A DNA stretch of 64,000 nt, taken from assembly GCA_027490925.1 (NCBI GenBank), contig JAIXXF010000033.1, positions 1 to 64,000 of the forward strand, read 5' to 3'. Positions 1 through 8,006 of this stretch are shown here, one piece after another (the first letter of the stretch is position 1; each line of letters opens with the position of its first letter). A program made the position numbers and the translations under genes. Source of the DNA: Comamonadaceae bacterium. Lineage in GTDB: Bacteria > Pseudomonadota > Gammaproteobacteria > Burkholderiales > Burkholderiaceae_C. Under the pieces are notes generated by a model. The model was given only the letters and a program-made list of their open reading frames with translations. It was not told where the DNA came from and searched no databases.

Positions 1-1
1 C

Positions 2-1360
2 AACCTGCCCCTGAACGTGCTGGGTATTCTGTCCAACGAGTTGCTGTTGGCCATTCCGTTTTTCACCCTGATGGGCGCAATCCTAGAGAAGTGCGGCCTG
101 GCGGAAGACCTGCTTGACTCCATGGGCCAGTTGTTTGGTCCGGCGCGAGGCGGCTTGGGGTATGCGGTCATCGCGGTGGGGTTCATCCTTGGCGCGATCA
201 CCGGCACAGTGGCAGGCCAGGTGATCGCCATGGCCATGATCGCGCTGCCGGTGATGATGCGCTACGGCTACAACATGCGCTACGCCACCGGTGTGCTGGC
301 CGCATCGGGCACCATCACCCAACTGGTCCCCCCTTCGTTGGTGTTGGTGGTGATGGCTGATCAATTGGGCCGCTCGGTGGGGGACATGTACAAGGGTGCC
401 TGGGGTCCCTCGATCCTGCAGGTCCTGATTTTTGCGGTCTACACCTTCGCGCTGACAAAGTGGCGGCCTGCCGATTTGCCCGGGTTGCCGCCAGAGGCGC
501 GTTCGCTGCAGGGTTGGGCGCTCTGGAAGAAATGCTTGCGTGGCATCGTGCCCTCGGCCATTTTGATTTTCGCTGTGCTGGGGAGCATGGGTGGATTGCC
601 CGGCATCGGTACCGCCATTGCCACCCCCACCGAGGCTGGCGCGATGGGCGCTGTGGGCGCATTCATTCTGGCGGGCTTGCATCGTCGCCTGAGCTGGCCG
701 CTGTTGAAGGACACGCTGGCAGGCACCATGCGCATCACGGCGATGGTGGTGTTCATCCTGATCGGGTCGCGGGTGTTTTCGCTGGTGTTCCAAGGGGTGG
801 ACGGTGCCAAGTGGATCGAACACCTGCTGTCTGGTTTGCCCGGCGGACAGACCGGTTTTTTGATCGTCGTCAACGTCTTCGTTTTCTTTCTGGCGTTTTT
901 TCTCGACTTCTTTGAGATCGCCTTCATCATCTTGCCGCTGCTCGCGCCGGTCGCCGACAAGCTGGGCATCGACATGATCTGGTTCGGTGTGTTGCTGTGT
1001 GTGAACATGCAGACCAGCTTCATGCACCCGCCGTTTGGTTTTGCGCTGTTCTACCTGCGTGGCATTTCAGACACGTTGTTCAAGAACGGTTCACTGCCCA
1101 ACAAGGTGTTGTCCAAAGACATCTATTTGGGCGCCATTCCCTTTGTGCTGCTGCAGTTGTTGTTGGTCGTGATCGTGATTTTTGTACCGCAGACGGTCAC
1201 CGTGTTTTTGGATAAACCACCAGTGATCGATCTGGACAAGGTCGAGATGCCTGCGCCGGACCTGCCCGCACCAGCCGACGACCAAAGTCCGATGAACGAC
1301 TTGTTGCAACAGGCCGCGCCGTCACAGCCGCCCAACCCGGCGGGCAACGCCCCGCGCTGA
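2..1360 (+). CDS. TRAP transporter large permease (DctM family), 5' end outside window
   Basis: Inner-membrane large subunit of a tripartite ATP-independent periplasmic transporter, which imports an organic acid with a periplasmic binding protein driven by an ion gradient. The reading frame is open from base 2, before the first in-window start at 17, so the true start lies upstream. The protein is a series of hydrophobic helices with the family-typical segment GAITGTVAGQVIAMA near residue 55 and long membrane spans to about residue 395. An acidic, Pro/Ala-rich tail of about 50 residues follows the last helix. The small permease and binding protein should be upstream. Substrate cannot be told from sequence. 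Confidence 0.9.
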   Translation, partial: NLPLNVLGILSNELLLAIPFFTLMGAILEKCGLAEDLLDSMGQLFGPARGGLGYAVIAVGFILGAITGTVAGQVIAMAMIALPVMMRYGYNMRYATGVLAASGTITQLVPPSLVLVVMADQLGRSVGDMYKGAWGPSILQVLIFAVYTFALTKWRPADLPGLPPEARSLQGWALWKKCLRGIVPSAILIFAVLGSMGGLPGIGTAIATPTEAGAMGAVGAFILAGLHRRLSWPLLKDTLAGTMRITAMVVFILIGSRVFSLVFQGVDGAKWIEHLLSGLPGGQTGFLIVVNVFVFFLAFFLDFFEIAFIILPLLAPVADKLGIDMIWFGVLLCVNMQTSFMHPPFGFALFYLRGISDTLFKNGSLPNKVLSKDIYLGAIPFVLLQLLLVVIVIFVPQTVTVFLDKPPVIDLDKVEMPAPDLPAPADDQSPMNDLLQQAAPSQPPNPAGNAPR

Positions 1361-1361
1361 C

Positions 1362-1817
1362 GTGTCGTTGGCTGGACCTGAACAGGCAGTGGGCGGCCCG
1401 TCGTTCCCGTGGCTGGTCAAGCTGCTGGCCACCGGCCTGGTGGCGGTGGTGGTGTTTTGGGGCCAGCAAGCCGCGCGCACCTTGGCCCGGTCGGAACTCG
1501 GCTGGGGGGTGTACGCCACGGTGCTGGTCACAGGCGCGGTGGTGGTGTTTTGCTATGCGGTGGTGCTGTTCAGCCGAACTGAGGTGTGCACCAGCCACAT
1601 TCGCCAGCGCGGCCCTTGGCCCACCGAGGTGGCACTGGCGGACATCACCCAAGCCAAACTGATCGACTTGCCGGGACTGCGCTGGCTCATCGCGCCGCGC
1701 CTGATGGTGCGCGTCAAGGGTTGGGGCGCTTACACCTTCTATGCGGCCGAGCCACTGGTGATAGAGCGCTTCAAGGCCCTGGGCTTGGGGCAGCTGCCCA
1801 GGCGCCCGACGGTCTGA
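1362..1817 (+). CDS. small membrane protein with PH-like C-terminal domain, unknown function
   Basis: A 151-residue protein starting at a GTG one base after the TRAP permease stop, so it is probably co-transcribed. Two hydrophobic helices are visible, about residues 15-36 and 47-70. They are followed by a soluble beta-rich part of about 75 residues that resembles bacterial PH-like domains (charged, ending in a helix that begins VIERFKALG). I do not recognise a specific family. Its position behind the TRAP gene is the only functional hint and may mean nothing more than read-through. Confidence 0.6.
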   Translation: MSLAGPEQAVGGPSFPWLVKLLATGLVAVVVFWGQQAARTLARSELGWGVYATVLVTGAVVVFCYAVVLFSRTEVCTSHIRQRGPWPTEVALADITQAKLIDLPGLRWLIAPRLMVRVKGWGAYTFYAAEPLVIERFKALGLGQLPRRPTV

Positions 1818-1903
1818 GGGTGTCTGCGCAGGCGCCACCGATGGGCGGACGGGTTTGACAGCCAACCCGGCGCGCAGCGAGTGGGCGTGTTGAATAATCG
1901 CCC

Positions 1904-3187
1904 ATGGCCCACACCGACACTTTGCCCCCTGGCCTGACCGATACGCCCGCCGTACGCCGTGCTGGGCGGGACGCGCTGTCTCTGGCGCTGCTCGATGCGC
2001 GCAACCACACGCTCGACTTGATGGCCCAGTTGGGCGAGGCGCTGACCGATGTGCCCCCAGACATGGTGCCCCTGCCTCACCTGCCTTCGCCCTTGTGGCT
2101 GGCGGGCCGGGCTGGGTGGTTTCAAGAACGCTGGCTGGGCCGCAACCCACAGCGCCATCTGGGGCCTTTGTGCGACCCCACTGCTTTGCGCTTGGGCTCG
2201 ATTGAGCCAATGGCCGACGCCTGGTGGGAGGTGGACATGGTGTCGGCCTTTGAGATCGACGACCTGGCCCTGCCCGCGCCCGATCAGGTGCGCACTTACC
2301 TGCTCGACGTGCTGGAGAGCAGCCTGTCTTTGCTGGACACGACCGCTGAAACCGACCAGGCCTTGTATTTTTTCCGCCTCGCGCTGTTCCATGAGGACGC
2401 CTGTGGCGAGGCCATGGTCCAGGTGGCGCAGGCGTTTGGTGTTCCGCTCAAGCTGCACGCCAGCGGGTCGGCGGGTCTGGTGCTGCGCGAGCCCTTGCGC
2501 ATGCCCGCCACCCGCTGGACGATGGGCATGGCCTCCGACAGCGGCGTGGGCCAGGTTGCCCCGACAGGCTTTACTTTTGACAACGAAACCCCAGCGCACA
2601 TGGTGCACGTGCCCGAGTTTGAGATCGATGCCCAGCCGGTGAGTTGGGCGCAGTTTGTCGAGTTCGTGGACGACGGCGGTTACGACGACGCCAGCCACTG
2701 GCACCCAGACGGCTGGGCCTGGTTGCAGCAAGCGGTACTCGAAGAGGGGCGGCGCGCACCGCGCCATGTGGAACAGATCGGTGTGGCCAGCGGAGCGGTG
2801 CTGCAACAGCGGTTTGGTCAGCCGGTGCGGGTCGCGGGCCATCAACCGGTGGTGCATGTGACCTGGTGGGAGGCCGATGCCTGGTGCCGCTGGGCCGGGC
2901 GTCGCCTGCCGACCGAGGTGGAGTGGGAAGCGGCCGCCCACACCGCGGCCGGTCGGGGCTGGCGTTGGGGTGAGGTCTGGGAATGGACCGCCGGACATTT
3001 CCGGCCTTATCCGGGGTTCAGCGCGGGGCCCTGGGATGGCTACTCGGTGCCCTGGTTCGGCCGGGCGCGGACCCTGAGGGGGGCATCGTTCGCCACGCGT
3101 CAGCGCATGAAACACCCCAAGTACCGCGGCTTTGCCTTGCCGGAAGACGACACGCGCTTCGTGGGGTTTCGCTCGTGTGCGGTCTGA
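1904..3187 (+). CDS. EgtB/SenA-like sulfoxide/selenoxide-synthase family protein with degenerate metal site
   Basis: A 427-residue protein with the two-domain plan of EgtB and SenA, non-heme iron enzymes that join a Cys- or selenosugar-derived group to hercynine (ergothioneine or selenoneine synthesis). The DinB-like part covers about residues 20-190 and the FGE-sulfatase-like part about 205-425, ending with the family-typical RGASFATR and VGFRSC segments. The closest resemblance is to SenA (motifs GWFQERW and LFHED). In known enzymes three His bind iron: one in an xxHxxWFxE motif and two in HExxH. Here the first is Arg69, the second His163 is kept, and the third is Cys167. No senB (glycosyltransferase) or senC (SelD-like) gene lies nearby. 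It could be an inactive paralogue or an enzyme with changed chemistry. Confidence 0.75.
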   Translation: MAHTDTLPPGLTDTPAVRRAGRDALSLALLDARNHTLDLMAQLGEALTDVPPDMVPLPHLPSPLWLAGRAGWFQERWLGRNPQRHLGPLCDPTALRLGSIEPMADAWWEVDMVSAFEIDDLALPAPDQVRTYLLDVLESSLSLLDTTAETDQALYFFRLALFHEDACGEAMVQVAQAFGVPLKLHASGSAGLVLREPLRMPATRWTMGMASDSGVGQVAPTGFTFDNETPAHMVHVPEFEIDAQPVSWAQFVEFVDDGGYDDASHWHPDGWAWLQQAVLEEGRRAPRHVEQIGVASGAVLQQRFGQPVRVAGHQPVVHVTWWEADAWCRWAGRRLPTEVEWEAAAHTAAGRGWRWGEVWEWTAGHFRPYPGFSAGPWDGYSVPWFGRARTLRGASFATRQRMKHPKYRGFALPEDDTRFVGFRSCAV

Positions 3188-3208
3188 GTGTCCGCGGCCT
3201 CTCGGCGC

Positions 3209-4309
3209 TCAGGTCTTTTTCTTAAAGTGCCACCATGGCAGTTCTCGGCTGAGTGGCAGCACCTCGCCACTGCGTTGCGGCTGGTAGCCTGCGATGCCCG
3301 CCAGTTTGCGCTGCCAGGCGCTGTGCTTCAGCAACTTCAGCAGCACCTGGGTCGCGTCTTGTTGCAGCGCTGACTTGAGGCAGACCAGGTGGTACTGCTC
3401 CTCCAGCAGGGGTACGAAACCAAGCCCGCGGGTTTGGGCGGCCGACGCGATGCCGAGTCCGGCATCCGCCTCGCCGCTGGCCACCGTTTGGGCCACCGCC
3501 GAATGGGACGGCTCGGCCCGTTCATAACCCATGAGCCGGGCACCATCGACACCGGCCTCGCCAAGCAGTTCGTCCAGCAGCACCCGCGTGCCAGTGCCCA
3601 GGGTCCGGTTCACAAAGCGAACGCCGGGCCGCAGCAGGTCCTGCAGCTTGGTCAACTGCAGCGGGTTGCCGCGTGCGACGATCAAGCCTTGTTGTCGACG
3701 GGCGAAACCAATCACTTTGTGCAAACCAGGTTTGAGCAGCGGGCGGTAGGTGCGTGCGGTGCGGGAGTCTCGGCCCGGTTGTAGCCGGGTGTGGAAACCC
3801 GCCAGGCTGCAGCGGCCTTCGTTGAGCGCGCTGATTGCATCCACGCTGCCAGTGAAGCGCACGTCCAGGTACAGGGCCTGTGTGGCTGCGTGTTCACGCA
3901 GGGTGGTGAGTGCGTCGTCGTGGCTGGCGTAGAAGCTGAGCACGTGGGCGGCCGGGTCAAAGGCCACTGCGAAAGCACGCTCCAGGTCGGCCCGCAAGGC
4001 CTCGATTTGCGGAGCCAGTCGGGCTTGGGCTTGTCGCTCGGCCCACAGCAGCTTCTGGCCAAACTCACTCAATTTGGCGGACTGCCCTTTTTCCCAAACC
4101 AGCAATTCGTTGCCGAGCTGCTGTTCCCAGCGTTTGAGCTCGCCCCACACATGCCGGTAAGACAGATCAAGGTGGCGCGCGGCGGCGGAGATAGAACCGT
4201 GTTGTTGCACCGCTTGCAGGGTGTCGAGCAAAGGGTTACGGATCAGGGTCTGACCGGCCGCAGTCGCTTCCAGCGGCGACAACTCATAGCTCAAGTCAAT
4301 CTTATGCAC
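3209..4309 (-). CDS. ModE-type HTH regulator with periplasmic-binding-protein-like effector domain
   Basis: A 366-residue transcription factor starting at GTG. Residues about 25-110 form a LysR/ModE-like winged helix (GSISAAARHLDLSYRHVW). Residues about 120-345 resemble the PBP-like domain found next to molybdopterin proteins (segments TLGTGTRVLLDELL and GEADAGLGIASAA). The fold suggests binding of a small oxyanion or cofactor, and its divergent position 50 bp from tupB suggests that it controls tungstate uptake. This is inference from context. It lacks the two Mop/TOBE domains of true ModE, which is encoded separately at 10675. It converges on the EgtB-like gene, with only 21 bp between the stops. 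Confidence 0.75.
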   Translation of the reverse strand: MHKIDLSYELSPLEATAAGQTLIRNPLLDTLQAVQQHGSISAAARHLDLSYRHVWGELKRWEQQLGNELLVWEKGQSAKLSEFGQKLLWAERQAQARLAPQIEALRADLERAFAVAFDPAAHVLSFYASHDDALTTLREHAATQALYLDVRFTGSVDAISALNEGRCSLAGFHTRLQPGRDSRTARTYRPLLKPGLHKVIGFARRQQGLIVARGNPLQLTKLQDLLRPGVRFVNRTLGTGTRVLLDELLGEAGVDGARLMGYERAEPSHSAVAQTVASGEADAGLGIASAAQTRGLGFVPLLEEQYHLVCLKSALQQDATQVLLKLLKHSAWQRKLAGIAGYQPQRSGEVLPLSRELPWWHFKKKT

Positions 4310-4359
4310 GGCACTTCATATGGGCGGGGTATTGCAAGCTGCTTACGATACCTCAGCCC

Positions 4360-5088
4360 ATGAATTCACTGACCGACAGCGCCACCACCGCGCTGAATTT
4401 GATCGTCGCCTTCGATGGGCAATTGCTGGCCATCGTTGGGCGTTCGCTGACCGTCAGTGCTTTGGCCTTGTTGTTCGCCAGCGCCGGGGGCGTGGCGGTG
4501 GGTGCGTGGCTGGGTGTGGCGCGGTTCCGCGGCCGCGACGCGGTTTTGTCGGTGTTGAACACACTGCTGGCCTTGCCTTCGGTGGTGGTGGGCCTGGTGA
4601 TTTACCTGTTGTTGTCCCGCAGCGGCCCGTTGGGGTTTCTGGGGTGGTTGTTCTCATTGAAGGCCATGGTGTTGGCGCAAACGGTGCTGGTTTTGCCTGT
4701 GGTCATCGCGCTCACCCGGCAGTTGATCGACGACGCAGAGCGCGCGCACGGCGAACAGCTTCGGTCGCTGGGGGCATCCACCAGGGTGCGCAGTTTGCTG
4801 CTGGTTTGGGACGAGCGCTTCGCCCTGCTGACAGTATTGATCGCGGCTTTTGGTCGCGCGGTGTCTGAGGTGGGGGCGGTGATGGTGGTGGGCGGCAACA
4901 TCGACGGCTTCACCCGTGTCATGACCACCGCGATCGCGCTGGAGACCAGCAAGGGCGATTTGCCGTTGGCCCTCGCCTTGGGGCTGGTGCTGCTGGCGGT
5001 GGTGCTGGTGCTCAATGCCAGCGTCACGCTGCTGCAGCGCTGGCGCCGGGTGCGTGGCGAGGCAAGGGGGCCGTCGTGGGTGCCCTGA
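4360..5088 (+). CDS. tupB: tungstate ABC transporter permease TupB
   Basis: Inner-membrane permease of a tungstate (or molybdate) importer, 242 residues with about five or six membrane helices. The cytoplasmic loop binding the ATPase is visible around residues 125-165 (EQLRSLGAS). The segment GAVMVVGGNIDGFTRVMTTAIALE is typical of TupB/ModB-type permeases. It is the first gene of a coupled operon; tupC starts 13 bp before its end. No strong Shine-Dalgarno precedes the ATG, and an imperfect dyad spans the region just before it. Tungstate rather than molybdate is inferred from the TupA binding protein encoded two genes downstream. Confidence 0.88.
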   Translation: MNSLTDSATTALNLIVAFDGQLLAIVGRSLTVSALALLFASAGGVAVGAWLGVARFRGRDAVLSVLNTLLALPSVVVGLVIYLLLSRSGPLGFLGWLFSLKAMVLAQTVLVLPVVIALTRQLIDDAERAHGEQLRSLGASTRVRSLLLVWDERFALLTVLIAAFGRAVSEVGAVMVVGGNIDGFTRVMTTAIALETSKGDLPLALALGLVLLAVVLVLNASVTLLQRWRRVRGEARGPSWVP

Positions 5089-5765
5089 TCGAACTCCGTC
5101 AGGCGGGTGTGCGCTTTGGCCGGGTGCAAGCCCTCAGCGGTGTGGACTTGGTGGTGCATCGCGGTGAGCGGGTGGCGCTGATCGGTGGGAACGGCAGCGG
5201 CAAGAGCACCCTGTTGCGTTTGCTGCATGGCCTGTTGCGGCCTGACCAAGGTCAGCGCACAGTCGCGCCTGCGGCGCGGCAGGCCATGGTGTTCCAGCGC
5301 CCGCATATGTTGCGCCTGAGTGTGCTGACCCAGGTGGCCTTGGGTCCTTGGCTGGCGGGTACCGGCTGGGCCGAGGCCCAGCAGCGCGCCACCGTGGCAC
5401 TGGCCAAGGTGTCGCTGCAGGCCGAATCCGGGCGACTGGCCAGCAAACTGTCTGGGGGGCAGCAGCAGCGGGTCGCCCTGGCCCGAGCGTGGGCGCTGGC
5501 GCCCGACGTGCTGTTGCTGGACGAGCCCACCGCCAGCTTGGACCCCCACGCCAAGCGCGAGGTCGAGGGCCTGGTACAGGACTTCGCGGCGCACGGCATG
5601 ACCCTTGTCTTTGCCAGCCATCACCTCGGCCAAGTCAAGCGCTTGGCCACCCGCGTGGTGTACTTGGAACGTGGCCGGGTGCTGGCCGACCTGCCGGTCC
5701 ACGACTTTTTTCATGGCCCCCTGCCCGAGGCGGTCGATTTTTTCGTCAAAGGAGAGCTTTCATGA
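5076..5765 (+). CDS. tupC: tungstate ABC transporter ATP-binding protein TupC
   Basis: Cytoplasmic ATPase of the tungstate importer, 229 residues. Walker A is GGNGSGKST (about residues 34-42), the ABC signature LSGGQQQRVALARA (about 127-140) and Walker B VLLLDEPTASLD (about 147-158). There is no C-terminal TOBE domain, unlike the ModC at 8007. The GTG start at 5076 lies inside the end of tupB, and the TGA overlaps the tupA ATG, so translation is probably coupled throughout. Confidence 0.9.
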   Translation: MGALIELRQAGVRFGRVQALSGVDLVVHRGERVALIGGNGSGKSTLLRLLHGLLRPDQGQRTVAPAARQAMVFQRPHMLRLSVLTQVALGPWLAGTGWAEAQQRATVALAKVSLQAESGRLASKLSGGQQQRVALARAWALAPDVLLLDEPTASLDPHAKREVEGLVQDFAAHGMTLVFASHHLGQVKRLATRVVYLERGRVLADLPVHDFFHGPLPEAVDFFVKGELS

Positions 5766-6589
5766 TGGTTTCCAAGCGTTTCGGGCTTGTAGCCCTTTTC
5801 AAAACGGCCGCTGTAGCTACTGTTTTTGTAGCGTCTGCGGCGCTGCATGCGCAAAGCATCACCATGGCCTCCACCACCTCCACCGAACAGTCGGGCCTGT
5901 TTGGGCACCTGCTGCCAGAGTTCAAGAAGGCCAGCGGTGTGGACGTCAAGGTCGTCGCTCTGGGCACCGGTCAGGCCCTGGACATGGGCCGCCGGGGCGA
6001 CGCCGACGTGCTCTTTGTGCACGACCAGGTGGCAGAAGACAAACTCGTGGCCGATGGCTTTGGCATCAAGCGCCTGCCCGTCATGTACAACGACTTCGTG
6101 TTGGTCGGGCCCAAGAGCGACCCGGCGGGCGCCAAGGGCAACGACATCGTGGCAGCCCTCAAAAAGCTCTCTGGCGGTAACGCGAGTTTCGTCTCGCGCG
6201 GCGACAAGAGCGGCACCCACGCCGCTGAGCTGCGGTTCTGGCGCCAGGCGGGCGCAGAGTCCGCCAAAGGCAGTGGCTACAAAGAGTGTGGCTGCGGCAT
6301 GGGCCCGGCGCTGAACATTGCGTCGTCCGACAACGCCTATGTGCTGACCGACCGCGGCACCTGGCTGAGCTTCAAGAACCGGGGCGATTTGGTGGTGCTG
6401 GTGGAAGGTGACAACCGCCTGTTCAACCAGTACGGGGTGATCGCAGTCAATCCCGCCAAACACCCCCATGTCAAAGTGGCCGACGCGCAGAAATTCGTCG
6501 ACTGGGTGGTGTCGCCCACTGGCCAAGCCACCATCGCCAGCTACAAGATCGGTGGAGAGCAGTTGTTCTTCCCGAACGCCGCCAAGTGA
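5762..6589 (+). CDS. tupA: tungstate-binding periplasmic protein TupA
   Basis: Periplasmic solute-binding protein of the Tup system, 275 residues. A signal peptide covers about residues 1-30 with cleavage near LHAQ-S. The mature part begins with the TupA hallmark TTSTEQSGLF and continues with GTGQALDMGRRGDADVLFVH; these conserved Thr/Ser/Gly residues form the oxyanion site in the family. The start ATG at 5762 overlaps the tupC stop (ATGA) and has a good Shine-Dalgarno, AAAGGAGA, at 5748-5755. A second ATG follows at once. The hydrophobic core of the signal peptide is encoded by a copy of a dispersed ~51-bp repeat (5783-5833), which is unusual. Confidence 0.9.
   Translation: MMVSKRFGLVALFKTAAVATVFVASAALHAQSITMASTTSTEQSGLFGHLLPEFKKASGVDVKVVALGTGQALDMGRRGDADVLFVHDQVAEDKLVADGFGIKRLPVMYNDFVLVGPKSDPAGAKGNDIVAALKKLSGGNASFVSRGDKSGTHAAELRFWRQAGAESAKGSGYKECGCGMGPALNIASSDNAYVLTDRGTWLSFKNRGDLVVLVEGDNRLFNQYGVIAVNPAKHPHVKVADAQKFVDWVVSPTGQATIASYKIGGEQLFFPNAAK
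5783..5833. repeat. dispersed ~51-bp palindromic element inside tupA signal sequence
   Basis: GGGCTTGTAGCCC (5783-5795), then GCTGTAGCTACTG (from 5810) running to TTTTTGTAGCG at 5833: 51 bp with the same two modules as the copies at 14122, 20498, 46546 and 54941. Its length is 17 codons, so it keeps frame. It encodes the hydrophobic core of the TupA signal peptide. Confidence 0.6.
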
Positions 6590-7449
6590 TGCCGCGCCGG
6601 ACCGGCATGGTGGTGGCCGCTGGCGTTGCGTTCGGGGGGGCGACGCTGGCGCAAACCAGCCTGGGGGGCGCGCTGGGCGACGCCGTGCCCCCTGCCGCCG
6701 CGGGACCCAAGGCCGAGGCCCCCGCGGTGTCGGTTTATGCCGCAGGCAGTTTGCGGGAAGCCCTGACCGAGGTCGCCGCCGCCCACACCGCCCGCACGGG
6801 AACGCCCATCGCGCTGACCTTTGGGGCCTCTGGCCTGCTGCGTGAGCGCATCGAGCGGGGGGAGACCGCCATGGTGTTTGCATCGGCCGACACGCAGCAC
6901 CCCGAGCGTTTGGCGCGCAGCGGCGCATGGCAGTCGCCGCAGGTGTTCGTGCGCAACGCTTTGTGCGCTCTGACCGCGCCCACCGTGGCGGTCACGCCCG
7001 CCACCTTGTTGGACACCTTGCTGAGCCCTGGTCTGCGTTTGGGCACCTCCACCCCGGGTTCGGACCCGTCTGGTGACTACACCTGGGTCCTGTTTCGCAA
7101 GGCCGAGGCCCTGCAGCCGGGCGCGTTTGCGCGCTTGGACGCCAAAGCCATGAAGCTCACCGGCGCAGCCGATTCACCCAAAGCCCCGCCAGGGCAGGGA
7201 ACTTATGCATGGGTGATGTCCACCGGGCAGGCCGACCTGTTCATCACCTACTGCACCAACGCGGTGGCGGCCCAGCGGGAGGTGCCCGCGTTGGGCGTGA
7301 CCACCTTCGGGCCTGAACTCCAGGTGGCGGCTGCCTACGGACTGACCGTGCGTGCGGGCGCTGCGCCAGAAGCGGCGGCCTTCGCCCAATCGCTGTTGGC
7401 ACCCGCCACACAGCAGGTGTTTGCCAAACACGGGTTTGCAGCACCATGA
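6589..7449 (+). CDS. ModA-like orphan substrate-binding protein
   Basis: A 286-residue periplasmic binding protein of the molybdate-binding (ModA/WtpA-like) superfamily. An N-terminal signal-like segment covers about residues 1-25. It is followed by an Ala/Pro-rich stretch and the mature fold beginning SVYAAGSLREALTEVA, a typical ModA opening, with FGASGLLRERIERG as the second ligand-loop region. Its ATG shares one base with the tupA stop, and its own stop overlaps the next ATG, so it is the fourth gene of the tup operon. It has no dedicated permease or ATPase, so it may feed TupBC or act as a sensor or scavenger. Its ligand is not known; molybdate, tungstate or another oxyanion are all possible. 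Confidence 0.8.
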   Translation: MPRRTGMVVAAGVAFGGATLAQTSLGGALGDAVPPAAAGPKAEAPAVSVYAAGSLREALTEVAAAHTARTGTPIALTFGASGLLRERIERGETAMVFASADTQHPERLARSGAWQSPQVFVRNALCALTAPTVAVTPATLLDTLLSPGLRLGTSTPGSDPSGDYTWVLFRKAEALQPGAFARLDAKAMKLTGAADSPKAPPGQGTYAWVMSTGQADLFITYCTNAVAAQREVPALGVTTFGPELQVAAAYGLTVRAGAAPEAAAFAQSLLAPATQQVFAKHGFAAP

Positions 7450-8004
7450 AGCGCCGCCACTGGTTGGTGGTTGGCGCCCTGGCCACTACGACGGGGGCCG
7501 TCGGTGCATGGGCGGCGGGACCGGCCCCATCGCAGCCGGCGCCAGCCCAGGCGGGTGTGATTTTGAGCGTGGTGGGGGAGGTGGTGCAGCCGCTGGCATT
7601 GGGGCGCAACGACTTGCTGGCTTGGCCGCGCCAAACTTACAACGAAGACCGTCGCGTCGGCCAAGGTGGAAAAGAAGTCACCTTGGCGGTGCAATACCAG
7701 GGCGTACCGTTGCGTGAGCTGATCGAACGGGCCGGCCTCAAGCCTGACCGCCGTACGGTGCGCAGAGCGGTAGTCTTGCTCACCGCCCGTGACGGTTACC
7801 AAGCCAGCTACTCTTGGGGTGAGTTGTTCAACAGCCCTTTGGGCGACGGCGTGGTGGTGGTGCTGAGGCAGGGCAACGACGAACTGCTGGACACCGACGG
7901 TCTGCCCGGGCCTCAGGTCTCTGCAAGACCTGAGGCCCGGGCCGCGCCATGTGCGCTGGCTGCAACGGGTCGAGGTGATATTGCCCGTGGCCACAGCCCC
8001 CTGA
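7446..8004 (+). pseudogene. small periplasmic molybdopterin-oxidoreductase-fold protein, frameshifted near 3' end
   Basis: Fifth gene of the tup operon, overlapping the previous stop (ATGA). It encodes a signal peptide (about residues 1-25) followed by a short domain like the oxidoreductase molybdopterin-binding fold (ILSVVGEVVQPLALGRNDLL; ARDGYQASYSWGELFNSPLG). The frame stays correct to about 7904 and then reads through antisense to modC. Removing one G within 7908-7910 restores a C-terminus containing DLRPGPRHVRW and a stop at 8002-8004, giving about 185 residues, just before the convergent modC stop. The frameshift lies in the left arm of a perfect 17-bp hairpin (7904-7942). It is either a real mutation or a sequencing/assembly error at the hairpin. 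Confidence 0.75.
7904..7942. repeat. perfect 17-bp inverted repeat with 5-nt loop
   Basis: The left arm GCCCGGGCCTCAGGTCT (7904-7920) and right arm AGACCTGAGGCCCGGGC (7926-7942) are exactly complementary around the loop CTGCA. No T-run follows, so it does not look like a terminator. It lies inside the coding region of the small molybdopterin-fold gene and coincides with the frameshift there: without one G of the left arm the palindrome is imperfect and the frame is intact. Confidence 0.95.
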
Positions 8005-8006
8005 GC

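Noticed and set aside
1739-3115. 458-codon open frame on the minus strand opposite the EgtB/SenA-like gene.
   Set aside because: Composition is Arg/Gly/Pro/His-rich antisense noise; the plus-strand frame has recognisable family motifs through to its C-terminus.
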